A program made the translations under genes and the position numbers. From Limnephilus marmoratus (taxonomy: Eukaryota > Arthropoda > Insecta > Trichoptera > Limnephilidae), in the NCBI GenBank assembly GCA_917880885.1, contig OU862922.1, positions 1,674,001 through 1,738,000 on the forward strand: a DNA stretch of 64,000 nucleotides, read 5' to 3'. Within the stretch, counting starts at the first letter, position 1. The number at the start of each line of letters is the position of its first letter. Under the pieces are notes generated by a model, which worked only from the letters and a program-made list of their open reading frames with translations, ran no database searches and was not told where the DNA came from. This document shows positions 42,909 to 55,900 of the stretch, in pieces.

Positions 42909-43928
42909 ATAGAATATATAGTTAACAATACATCAATATTGTGTTAATTATTATTACCCTGCTTATAGCTCAAGAAATATCAATTAATGTAGTGATATAA
43001 TTTTTTAATGGTTAACCTGTTTTTATTACGTAGGTACTTATTAATGACAATGTAATAATACTTTATTACGGTAGTTATTGGGGTAGGGGAAATACAAATA
43101 ATTAAAAATTAAATTTTATTTATAATTTTATTATTTATTTATAATCTTTTATACTTACTGCATTTTGTTAATGAACAGAAAGAAAGATTATTTTAACATA
43201 TTCATCTGTTTATTTAAAGAATAGTGTCTGTAACGGAAGGGCACGCAGGAAGAGGCATGGATTTTTTTTTACGTTAGCTCCACACAAAAATAATCCTCCT
43301 CAGGAAAATAATCCCCCTCAGGGCCTATGTCATCTTTGGGGATGCTTTGTATGGGAAAGGAAGGAGATGAAGTTCCGGGAAGGAAAAGGGTATGAGGGGT
43401 GGGTAGAAATCCGGGGGTCAATGTGTCCAGGAGTGACGGACATCCATCCCTCCCGATATTTCGAGAGAGTACGGCTGAAGAAGTCAAAGGGACTCCCTCA
43501 ACCATTCTCTCCCAATCCGGCCTGCCACGCAGCTGGTGGGCAGACACACACGCCGCCACGACCCGGACAAACCTCACCCCATGAACCTGGGCACCCCTGC
43601 TAAGTCACCAAACGTAGCGAACCACTTGGGGTGAACTATGGTAGAGCTGTTGGTTATCCAATAAATGGTTCCCGGGGCGGCGGTACCCATGCCCGCCTCC
43701 CAAATTGATTGATTCAAATTTGAATTGTGTACTATTACAGTATCTGCGGGCCCTGTACAATTCCCCTAGTTTTAACTCTGGTTGCGATGGAGCCCCCTTA
43801 CCAGAGCTGGTTACTTAAAGCTACACCAAGCACATCAATGGAGGGTCTGTTCCGAAGATTGATACCATTGAAGGAAACTAGATTTCATTTCGATCCCTTT
43901 AAGATGTAATCAGACTTGATTGGATCTT

Positions 43929-45145
43929 TCAAACATTAAATTCAAAGAGATTATTCTTACCCCAAGCTAAAATACTTTCGAGGTTACCGTCCATTCTTTG
44001 CTTCAAAGCCCTCCATGGAATTTGTGCTTTGATGGATGAAGAATGAATTGACGCACACGACAAAAGGTCATTGGTACGCAACAAGAACAAAGTCGGAGAC
44101 AGAACCGATGCCTGTGAGACACCAGCATTTATCGAATGCAAGGAAAAGGTGAAACCATCAGCAAACATCTGAATCGACCTCTCCCCCAAAAAGTCGGCAA
44201 TCCACGTACACAAGGATGGGGGAAATTCGTAAGAAGGCAGTTTGTTGACAAGTCCTCGGTGCCAAACCCGGTCAAAGGTCTTGAAAGTGTCCAGTGCAAC
44301 CATTTGGGTCTCACCGAAACGTTCTAGGTACCTCCCCCAAACATGCGTCACATACGCGAGAAGATTACCGCACGAGCAGTTCTGCCAGAGTCCGTGTTGA
44401 CGGTCATAAATAATAACTGATGTGATCGCTATGGGGCGGTAGTAGGCCGGGTTGAAGCGGTCACCCTTCTTTGGAATAAGATGGAGACTGCTTTTTTCCA
44501 ACCAGAGGGCACAGAGCCAGACTTCAGGGACATTTTGAGGAGCCTCATCAAAATTGGAGGTATTTCTGCAGCGCTTCAATACCAGAGCAGGTATTCGGTA
44601 GGGCCCGCTAGCTTTATTAATATCAAGTCCTTGTAAGACTTGGAGTACATCCTCAGCTTTCTCATATAAAAACCGCAGTGACAGATCGATGGCAGGGCAG
44701 CACCTTGATCACCGAGGGTTGAGTTTTCCACAAACATTTTGCCTAATAAATCAGCTTTTTCGGCGGCGGTGTTTGCTAGAGAGCCATCAAGTCTGGTAAG
44801 AGGTGGCAGACTGGATTTGCATAAATTACTATCTATTGAGCCTGCAGGTGACCAGAACGCTCTGCTGCCATTCGGGAAAGCAACCAGCTTTTTGCTGATT
44901 TGCAGGCCGTGCACGAATTTCGAGACTTTTATGATCCTCTTGCTCTCCTTTGCCATTTTGTTATATATTGTTCTGTTTTCAGAAGTATTGTAGGCTCGGA
45001 ACCATGGCTTTGAGTCCACACCAGTTTCCTTAAAAGAGGATCGGATAAAGCCATCCATCGCCGATGTGATGACTTCACCAATTTCCTGGGCACATCTTGA
45101 GAAAAGCGAAAGTCCAAAAATAGACAGCTGACCACGGGAAAGCAT
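43929..45145 (-). pseudogene. CR1 reverse transcriptase, broken
   Basis: Contains SLHLIPKKGDRFNPAYYRPI, GNLLAYVTHVWGRYLERFGE, TQMVALDTFKTFDRVWHRGL, SYEFPPSLCTWIADFLGERS and INAGVSQASVLSPTLFLLRT. YADD is lost and several substitutions hit conserved sites (the polymerase aspartate region reads ALDTFKTFD). Frames shift at about 44577. Confidence 0.85.
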
Positions 45146-45393
45146 TGAAATGTACCTGCAGACCGAACCAATCTGCTAACCTATAGAGCCCCTCTTTTCT
45201 CTTTAGCCTCTCATTTGGTGGTCTGAAGTTGAGGGGATTGAGGTCGTCACCAGGCAGTGGTTGGATGATCCTAAAGGCGCTGTGACCGCAATCTTGTAAC
45301 CGTGTGGCTCAGTAATTAAAAATAGATCTAACAAATTGGAGCAGTGAGTTTGGACATCAGGAACCCTTGTAGGCTCCTGAATCATTTGCTTAA

Positions 45394-45678
45394 CCCGTCT
45401 GCTTGGTCCAATATATTCGCACCTCACAATCCGGAAGCCTCAGTTTCTTACAAAAATTCTGAAACCGTCTATGCAAGATAGCTTTCATATTTCAAAGACA
45501 ATAAAAAGCATTATTTTGTTCTCTTTCTGGTTAACAGAAAAAAAACATATTTTTGCATGAGAGGAAAAGAGATATATAGCTTTTAAAATGTAAGGTCGCT
45601 CGGGACGTTTTTGGTCTTATGAAAGTATAACGCGATTACGTGTTTTGGGATGTATTTAATCCTAAACAAGCAGACGGG
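45394..45678. mobile_element. TTAA-flanked MITE, copy 2
   Basis: CCCGTCTGCTTGG and mirror, TTAA at 45390-45393 and 45679-45682. Inverted relative to copy 1 at 31595. Inserted in the CR1 endonuclease region. Confidence 0.88.
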
Positions 45679-46020
45679 TTAAAGGGCAAAGAATTTCGCC
45701 TATCGACCAGCTGAGTCTGTTGATCGTGAGAACTTCAACTATGGTTCGTTATGAAAATTGAAGTCCCCCAGAACTACCAACTCGGCCGAAGGGTAGCGGG
45801 GCAAGAGGTCATCGATAGTCTCGCTCAAATGTTTGAATAGCTCGGACGTGTCTGATTCACTAAGGTTTGGTGAGCGGTATAGACACGCCTAGAATCTTGC
45901 CGTACTGGTAAGACTGACATGCACTCACATTACTTCGAATCTGGAGTTTTCCAGATTCAACAGTCGCAAACAGTTGAAGTCAGATCGGCTATAGAGACCG
46001 ACACCTTTGGGTCTGAACTT

Positions 46021-46939
46021 GCTTAGTGTAAACGTTTGGATTAAATATATATACTTGTTGAAAATTGGAAAAATTATGGTAGAAAGTAGAAAATAGAAAA
46101 AGTTATGCATAAGTATTAGATCATATAAATTACATGATTCTTTTTTGTAGTTTTATATCTGTGCGTGCGTGCATACATGTGTAAATACATGCACACCCAC
46201 AAGTACATATATATTTGTACGCATACACTTGCACAATATGACGTGTTTTTCTTATAATGGCAGAATAACACCTTTTCTAAAATATGCGAACACCTAGCAC
46301 ATGGTCTCCTAGTGAGGTGTTCACAAAGCACTACTCATAAATATAGCAAACCACCCATGCACTACTACTTGCTTACCCATTTACATAATATAGTCACTGA
46401 TTATTTAAAAAAATGTATATCCGATGCTTTTATAACTGTAAACCGTGTATACGAGAATAGAAAAATAAAATGACAAAACAGAGTTCGTTATATCCATTTA
46501 ATAATAAAACAGTTACAGCAGGTAGCAACTCTTCTTTTTTTTAACCTAATACGGATTCTTGGTATGTATCTCCTGTTCTCGGAAATTATTGTGGAATGTG
46601 ATGATTTGTAAAATTATGTTCTATTGTAACAATGCTATGTTCAAAAGACTTCACAATATTATAAGCAGAGTTGAAAGCGGTGAAATTTTTAAGTTTAAAA
46701 AATAACATCTTATTTATCACAACATACCCCTTGCGAAAGTGACAGGTGAGTACCAGTGAATCAGATGAAAATATTTTAGAGTGGCAACATTCTTTTTGAC
46801 ATTTGTACTAATCCAGAGAAAAAAATATACAAATCCTGCCAAATATTCGCAAGGTATCGCATTGCCGTATTTTGCATTCCAGCATTTTCCAGTTTCGTGT
46901 AAATTAAATTTTTAATTCTTATCAGAAAATCGAAAAAAA
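46021..46939. other. Spacer upstream of the phosphatase gene
   Basis: AT-rich, with a GTGCGTGCGTGCATACATGT-type dinucleotide stretch near 46160. The promoter of the phosphatase should lie at its right end, but no clear TATA box or initiator was recognised. Confidence 0.35.
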
Positions 46940-46982
46940 ATGGCTGATACTCCCAAGAAGAAAGCGCTGTTCGTATGTCTAG
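46940..46982 (+). CDS. ACP1: Phosphatase exon 1
   Basis: ATG to CTAG, donor GTAATA. Codes MADTPKKKALFVCL plus one base of Gly15. Confidence 0.93.
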
Positions 46983-49900
46983 GTAATAACATTACGATTA
47001 TTGTCAACATTTTAAATTATAACTAAACTGATCAAAACATGCTTTGCGTTATTTATTTATAAATCAATAAATTGACATAAAGCCAAAGCAATGAGTTAAT
47101 GAGGTGAAAATATTTTTCTTATCTTTTAGTTAATTCATAATCTTCTGATGGTTTATCGCAGTATAGTGTAAAGTTCACGCAATATCACGAATAAACAAAT
47201 AATAAAAAAATTGCGCAAATTATCGTTTTTTCCAACACGAAAGTGGAACTGGTTTCTGAAAATAAGTAGAATTTTCAAATGATATTCGATATCATTTGCA
47301 ATTACCCACTAAATAATAATTTAGGTAAATTATGGACAAGCCACCGCATGCCGCTACACTTCAAATAGGAATAAAATTTAGGTAATTGTTCGGAACAAAC
47401 GTCAACGGTTTTTTTTATAAAACTTTTAGATTCTTCTTAATTACCATAAAAGACAACTATTTGCATTGGGGGAGGTTGAAAATGTTACATTTTTAATTAT
47501 ATTTACGTAAATTGAAAATTTGCTTTCACACTGTCAAATCACTCTTTTTGCAGTTCGGAACAAACGTCAACGGTTAATACGCACTTTTTTTGATAAAACT
47601 TTTCAAATTAAGATAATAATACACAAGTCCGCTAGGGAGGAATGCAGATCCCGCCAATGTCTGGAAATTAAAAAAAAGGCACTTTCTAGATGAGAAAAGT
47701 GTGGAAAAGCTGAATAAAACAAAAATTAAGGCGCGCTCGACAAAATTGAGGGAGATACAACCTTCAAAGTATTTAAAATTTCACTTCGCGAGATGATATT
47801 GACAGTCCGCCCGCCATTTTGTCATAACCTAATACGCTAAACATGGTTTGTGATACAAAAAAAGTGCCCCTTTATAACGCCTACTCACGTCAAGGCAAGA
47901 AAAACATCCCAGTTTTCAAGTGGTTTAGCGGCTACGCTAGGTTTGAGTAACATGGTTTGTGATTCTGGCGTACTATTAATTCTGTATTAGGTCTGGGATC
48001 CAACATAAGCAATGAAACAATGGCGGGCGGACTGTCAATATCATCTCGCGAAGTGAAATTTTAAATACTTTGAACGGTTGTATCTCCCTCAATTTTGCCG
48101 AGCGCGCCTTAATTTTTGTTTTATTCAGCTTTTCCACACTTTTCTCATCTAGAAAGTGCCTTTTTATTTAATTTCCTGACATTGGCGGGATCTGCATTTC
48201 ACCCGCCCGCTACACAAACCCTGCTTTGCCAGACAAACCATTCAAAAACGTAGGCTGTTTTTTAAAGTAGAGATAACGTACACAATCCCGTTACATAACC
48301 GTTGACGTTTGTTCCGAATATTTGCCAAAATTTATAATAAATTCTTATTATTATTTTTTATTAAATTACTTTTGAAGTTTTTTTTAATAAATGGGGTTTG
48401 TCTTCAGGTAATATTTGCCGGTCGCCAATAGCCGAGGGTGTGATGATAAAGCTAGTTAAGGAAAGCGGGCAGACTGATAAGTGGGATGTCGACAGTGCCG
48501 CTTTGGGGTCATGGCATGTTGGCAACCACCCAGATTACAGGGCCCTGGACACCATGAAGAAGAATCATGTTAACTACTGCAACAGAGCCAGGCAAGTATG
48601 TATATATTCTGGAATAACAGACACAAATATTTATCTCATCTCATGCTCCTCCCCTTGTCCTATTCGAGTCGATGACCCATCGCTTTGACAAGGCTCCCCC
48701 TGGTGTCCCTGCCTGTGCAACTTCAGCAGCTTCCATTCATTGCAGGCCCAGGCTCTCCTCGCATAGCCTCTCCAGTTGCTCCCACCTAATTTATTTCACA
48801 AAATGTACTCACGGTAGGTTATGTTTCTTTCCTTAGTCGTCGGTATTTGACTATCGATGAACTACAGGCACTCGTAATAGGTTTCGTTATGATTTACTTA
48901 AACAACAGTGGCATTTTTGATTGGTGAATAAAGTAGCTTGTAACAATAAGAAATCGACAATACCGTGGCAATGGGAACGATAAACACTTTCAGACCGGCG
49001 GCCAGTGACTGTCGGTTCATTGTAGGTATCCAATGTGTGAATTCAAACCAGTATGTTTGAATTCTTGCCCTACTATCAGTGGAAGCGTGATGATATCAAG
49101 TTGGCGTTATGGAACAGTTCTTTTATTATTATTAAAATACACAGAAATATATTTGTAATATAAATAATTTAAATAAAATATTATTTAAATTTAGATAAAA
49201 TTCATTTCCGTGAAGAGCTGGCCGAATGAAGTGTCGTTCTGTGCAAGACCATCGTCCCTTCTTGCCAAGCTAAAGTCTGTGAAAACTAGCCTAAAAGCCT
49301 ATTTTATTTTAAATTATCTCTGAATTAATTTGAATAATTTAGCTATTTAATTGCATTATTTTTCTTTTTCGGTGATTGAAATCATTGTTCCTCATTTTAA
49401 TTAAACCGATACATAGGGTTTTTTAAATAATTTGTACGTATTGTGAGTGAAGAGCATTTCTGGATATTTACCGCCGCAAGTATTTTATGCGGAAGACTGT
49501 CACCTCGTCTGTTATTTTTCTATGCCGAGTAGCAATGGCGTGGTCTAGGGGTAAGGCTTTTAAATCACAATCCGTAGGTCGCGGGATCGAATCCCGGCGT
49601 GGACAAATAAATTTTATTTGATTAATTTGTGTTATTTCACAATTAAGCTATTTAAAAATATTTTGTTATTAGTTTTTGGGGTATTATGCCGTGTTACGCT
49701 ACCTCCTTCTTTAGCCAAAGTTTCGGACAGCGTTGCAGTGTCCATCATCAGGGCAGATTTAAAAATTATATATAGTATATTTGCAATACTGGTGCAAGAT
49801 CACCATTCAGAATTGAAATGTTGCTTGAAATGGTTTTAGCCGTGTTTGGTAACCAGATCTGAATAACCAGCTACTTCTCGACTTTCCTCTTCCCCATCTC

Positions 49901-52900
49901 TTTCCCCTCCCCACTACCTTCAGCCTCACAACATGCCCCAATTGGTAATGCCATAGTCTCACTGGCTTCAGATGGGAGCAGCTGAGACTCTTGTGAGGTA
50001 TTCATATAAAATAAAAGCACATCTCAAATAGTCAAACATCTCACTTGATCCTGTTTCATCACTTCTTTCTCAGAAATCTCATTTCAGCAATAACAGATAC
50101 AAATATTTACACTATATTTATTTCATCTCGTCGTTACCCTCATCACCAAGTTTTCTGCTATACAAATATTTATATTATTATGACGTGAGAAATATCCTGT
50201 GAACACGGAATAATTTGTAGTAAAATAATTTGTAACAGTGTGCACCTAATGACCCAGTGGTGCACCATGAAATATTTCTAAGGGGTCCGGGCCAAATGAA
50301 TGAGCACCATAGACATATGAATATTAGTAGACATACCCTAAGTGATAAAAGCGTATTATTTCCCCCTCCCTATACCGGTTCCTTGGAACCGGCTGGGATT
50401 GAGTATGGCTTCGCGTGAATCTAAAAAATATGATGTCATCATTCTTCTGCGAGCCAGCATTGAGTACTCATCAGTGCATTTTACGAAATAACACTGCAAA
50501 AAACATGGTTTGTGTTTTGAAAACGTGTAAATATATCACTCGAGATACATAGCGTGTGCTCGTCAATGTTTAAGGGGTAAGTAAATTATGAAACATTTGT
50601 AAAAGTGTCCAAACTAAATACGGCAACAAAATATTGGAGTCTGAAAATAAGCGAACTTTACTTTGCCGTATTTAGACTTCGCAAATTTGTTCAATACGTG
50701 GCGAGCAATTCGCGCTCCCATGTAAAAAGGTTTATTCATTTAAAAGCAGAGTTTACTTTTAAGAACTAAATGGTGATATTATAATGCGAGATGCCTATAT
50801 ACTGTCATATTGAGTTATCGACTAATCACATATCTCCAAAATCATTTTCCCCCTCTGCGCCCCGCTGTAGTTGTTGTCTACCCCTCACCTTTATGTTCGG
50901 GTCTACTAATATTCATACGTCTATGATGAGCACTAATCGAGGGCTTAAAGTCAAACAGCTATATCAACAAAAAAATACAAATAATTGTAGAACTTACAGC
51001 CAAATAAAGTTATTTACAAAAAAGGGGCTCTTACTAAATATTGGTACGTTTTTTGTAGTTAACGGTGTTTGACTGCCCTCGTAATACACGCATATCAATA
51101 AAAGTCAAAATTTGGTTGCATATAAATATAAATTATAACATATTATGTAATATATTTTAATAAATGCTTGATAGCTGAGTAGTCAAATACGTAGGCTGTA
51201 GGGTTCCCACTCAGCCGTCATGTATTCAATCCATTTGGTGTACATATATTACACACCAAACATTCAAGGTACCTATCTGAAAAATCACATTTCATTCAAA
51301 TTGAATTTGAATCTTTAGATGCCAAATCATAATTTATTAAAAAAATTGAATTTATAAGTCAGGATTTTTGAATACAATTTGATTGTGAAAATTTTTTTGT
51401 AAGACGGCTGCACAAATCACAGGTCAGAAAAATAAAGTGCCGCTGATGAAAATTTTCCATAGTCATTCTAATAAATGCTGTCGATTTTTATTATTCTGAA
51501 GTATGAAAGAACATGCAAAAAAATGCTTATAATTTCTTTATAGCACGTGTTTGATATTGGATTTAGTATAATGTTTAAATAATCCAATTTGAATTTTAAT
51601 CCCGTTACATACAAATCAAAAGCAGAATTTTAAACATATTTATTTACAAAATTAATATTTTTATGTAACACCTGCAAAAGACCTCCTATCTATACTGTTT
51701 CCAGTCAGACAAACTGTGTTGCCAACCAGTTTGGGCCATTTTACGATAAAGGTAAATCAATAATTATTTTCATAATAATATTGATTTGTTTTTTCCTGGC
51801 GGTTTTAAAATATTTTGGCTCATTTCCAAAATAAACACCTTGCAGAAAACTGACTAAACTAATGGCTATATTTTACTGTAAACTTTTAATCCATCAATGT
51901 CACATAAATTCTAGTAATATACTGACCTGTTAACAAATTCTAATTATAAAACTGTGTAGGCGAAGAAAAAAATTTTTCTTCATATTTTTGCATTTTCCAT
52001 TCCTGCTCGATGGTCTTACTGTTATCGAACAGTATTGATACGGTTGTCTTGTATTGTCTGCGTGGTAAACCCAGCTTCGAGTGCATGTCTGACGCCACGC
52101 CATACGCGCCGCGCCACAAATAACATCTGTGTACGTGGAATTTCACACAAAGCTACTGTTATAATTCGGTTTCGAATTCAAGAATTCGTCACAAGATGTC
52201 GCTACTTCCGTTAGCAGGTCGGATGGGGACATCTCCCCCCTAGGTATTGCTACGAATTTGTTAATATGTAGTACCTCTCCGGATATGGAAAGATTGACAG
52301 TAAGGCATGCTGTATCAAGCGGCTATACATATATTACATATGACGTCATTGCTCTGTCTCGGTTACTTTGTCCCGGCGACTAGCTACACTGGATGACAGT
52401 GAATCCGAGGAACGGGTTATTTTTGGAACCAGTTCGTATTGGATTTATAAAATGGTCACCAACACTAACTGGGCGAAGCCGAACCAAAAGCCGCCCGCAG
52501 GGCCTGGCAGTAAAAACCTGCGGAGCGGGTTTTTAACAGCTAGTTTGTTTTAATTCTATTTGAGCAAGGGCGAAAATCTTGCATGGTTTCTCTTTTGTGC
52601 TACATTGACTAAATTGGCTTAAATGTGTGTGGCGATTATTCTCACAATAGGATTATGTACGTTGATGGCAAATTATTTAATTTATAAGAACTCAGCTTTT
52701 GTATCCATTTCAAGAAGCTTATTTTTCTCACGCTCTGATATTAAATCTATTTTTCAAAGTTGCAAACATAATATTTAATCGTAATTTGAGTATGCACAGA
52801 TATACAAGACAAATGAGCAATTTTTGCTCTTGTGTTATTGGTGACTGGCCAACATTCATTGAAAATGCAAATCCAAGAGTACTTAGCCTGGCAGCTGACA

Positions 52901-55900
52901 TTCCTAGCTTTGCTAGCTGTTAACATAAGTGGCGCCATCTCTTGGCATTATTAATTACTTGCTTTAATTCAGTCCTATTACGATATAATAGCTCGGTCAC
53001 AAACTTCACATTCGCAGTGGTTTCTGCTATATACGCGGCGTCAAAGTTGTACTTGGAGACGGATTCTTAAATTTCATCCGTACAGCTGCTAGAGTATTAA
53101 TACTGTCAGATGTAAAAAAAAAAAAAACTGTTTTATTTGCTTTGCGTTTGACTATAAGCATCAACTCCAGTTCAGCTTCAAAGTTTAGTGCTTACTATAC
53201 ATGGCTGTATGAAACATCTTATATATGAACATCTTCTCTCGCAGTTAATTAGATTAAAAGTGGAGACACGGGTAAAAAAAGGGATGTCAGTTAAAATCCC
53301 ATGTTGAAGTAACAATGCCACCTAGTGAGTGGCATTACTGTATATATTTCTGCAAATATTTTTTAGCTACAACCATTGCGGTCAAAAACTATGGCCGTTT
53401 ATTTGGTTACTTGTGGCAGGCAAGAATCATGAGTGCATGCAACCACATGCAAATAGACAAAAACTTTTATTTCATATGAAAAAGCATTAAGAGGGCATTA
53501 GGGAACGTACCCATACTACGTGACACGTTTAGGGGGGGGGGGGGGGGGTCTTCAAAATGTCACGCTCCATACAAATGAGCGGCGGGTTGCTTAGGATTTT
53601 GGTCACCGGGGGGGGGGGGGTTAAAAATTGCAAAAAGTTGGTCACGTAGTATGGGTACGTTCCCTTACCAGAGAAAGCCGGAAATACGTCATTTTCAAAA
53701 AAGTTTTTAGACGTATTGACCCTTTTCCACAAAAAATTATAAATGGATTTCGGAAGATTGTTCTTTTATCTAGCATAGTTATGTAATAAATTTTTAGATT
53801 TTTTTTTAATTTTTAGTAAAATAAGGTTATACTATAGGTCGTTGGCAGATTTGTTAAATTTTCAAAAAAGTTTTTGTATTATACCACACCCATTTCAAAT
53901 AATGTAATCATGCAGTAAAATAAATCAATACATTATCTAGCAAAGTTATGTATTAGAATTTTAATTTTAGTTTCAATAAAATCATTAAAAAATATGTACG
54001 TACATGTGTTTCTTGACGAAAATTGGTCCATTTGTGTATTTATTTGCGCACTTACAAACTAATATATTTCAGATTTTTTTAACATTCTTATTAAATTTAG
54101 ACATTATTGAAAAATGATAAATACTTATAATCAAAAAATAACTACAAAAAGTACACTATTTTAATAGTTTTATCATCACGCCTTTCAGCATTTTTGGATG
54201 AAGGTATAAATTAAAGCTAATTTGGATTGAAATAAATTCGATATTGAGTTATAATTTAAAAAAGCTGGTACGGAGAATAATCAATCTTTCTCATTGTAAC
54301 CGCCCTGCACGATCGGAAGAACAACTTTCGACGAAATGTGGATTTTCGTCCGCTGGCTGGTTAAACGCTCTTAATAATGAATCCCAGTGACAATACAAAC
54401 TTTTAAACATCCAATCCTGCAAATATGTCTTGAATTGACATTCCTTGTTTTTGCCCCGTGGTTTAAGTATTCTTTGAAATTTTAGAATCGCCACATTCAT
54501 ACTTTTTGTTACCACGATTTAGGTTAAAAGTCAAACAACAAAAGTCACTCGTGTGGCCCTGGCCTAACATTGTATGGATTTGAAATCTTTGTACATTTCT
54601 TACATTTTGCAGATAAAAGAAGCAGATTTCCAGAGCTTTGACTTCATATTTGGCATGGATGAGGAGAACATGAAGGAGCTGAAGCGTCGTGCCCCCAAAA
54701 CCAGTAAAGCCCAGCTGCTACTCCTCGGGGACTTTGATCCGGAAGGAGAAAGGATTATAAGGGACCCCTATTACGTAAACTATCTTCATTTTATAAAGAA
54801 AATTGATCAATCAAGGCTGTTCATGGAAAACAGACCCTCAGACCAAATACCAAACCATAGACTTCCAAATTGATAGACCAGCCCAAAGGGAAAGGGGAAC
54901 AAATCATGTTGTACGGAGTGGGGAGGCAGCGTGACCATCTCCCTTTCTGTGATGTGTTGATGAAAGAATCTTGTACAGGCAATTCTTTCTTTTTGCATTA
55001 GCTTCATACAGGAGGCCGCGAGGAAAACAATTTCCCTCAGGGCCCATGTCTTAGGGGATGCTGTGTGGAGGATCTATTTAAGGAAAGGAAGGAGAGGAAG
55101 TTCTGGGAAGGAAAAAGCTATGAAGGGTAGGAATCTGGGGGTCAGTGTGTCAGGACGTCGGAATCTGAGAGGTCAAAAGGTCTCCCTCCAACCAGTCTTT
55201 CTCAATCTGGCCCTCCACGAAGTAGGTGGGCAGGCCCATCCACTGCCAAGACCTAAACAAACCTCAACCCCCTGAAAGCGGGTACCCCTGCTAACGTAGC
55301 GAACCACTTGGTTATATTCTATTACAATTTGTAGTTTGACACTTTTACAAATGTGTTATAATTTACTCACCTCACTCATTTTAGCCTCGCTATGCAACCA
55401 TGTTTTGCAGATGGTTCGGAAAAATGAACATTCAGGCCCTACGCAAAAAAGTCCCACAATGGACTGCGCTGCAAAACATTACATTGTAAGGCAATGTTTT
55501 GCCTTAATATTATTTTTTTAAATATTATTTGTAAACTTTTCTTTTCGGCGGGATTTGGTTATTTCAGTGTGCGCTTTTAGCGGTCAATGTACGACAGATG
55601 TCATAGTTGATTAATAATAAAAATAATAACAAAGTAAGTCATGTAATGATTCAAAGCACTCGAAACCTCCTGGTGACAATAATATGGTCATCTGGTTTGC
55701 CTCCAGCTCATCGAAATGTTACCCAGTTTTTATGTTAGGGCAAGTCTATCAATTTGGATGCTCGTACGCTTTATAATAGGTATGCTTAGTGACAACATAA
55801 AAACCATAATATATATGTCAGCGGCAGGTCATGATGCGTCTAGCTTCTTCGTGAAGTGCCTCAGGCGCATCATGATCGGCCTGATTTTACGATTTGCCTG

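Larger units (their letters stand above)
43260..46020 (-). mobile_element. CR1-type LINE, degenerate, interrupted by a MITE
   Basis: From 3' to 5': type-B tail (43260-43640), a short RT piece (43735-43860), RT (43929-44579), pre-RT (44576-45145), end of the endonuclease (45203-45393) and, beyond the MITE, more endonuclease (45683-46020). Excising 45394-45678 with one TTAA rejoins the text. Confidence 0.85.

Noticed and set aside
49535..49615. Possible functional tRNA gene
   Set aside because: A and B boxes are present but the anticodon and acceptor stems do not pair; better explained as a SINE head.
54291..54515. Minus-strand frame with CQFKTYLQDWMFKS
   Set aside because: Looks weakly like a BED or hAT N-terminus, but the pattern is too incomplete to call and no terminal repeats frame it.
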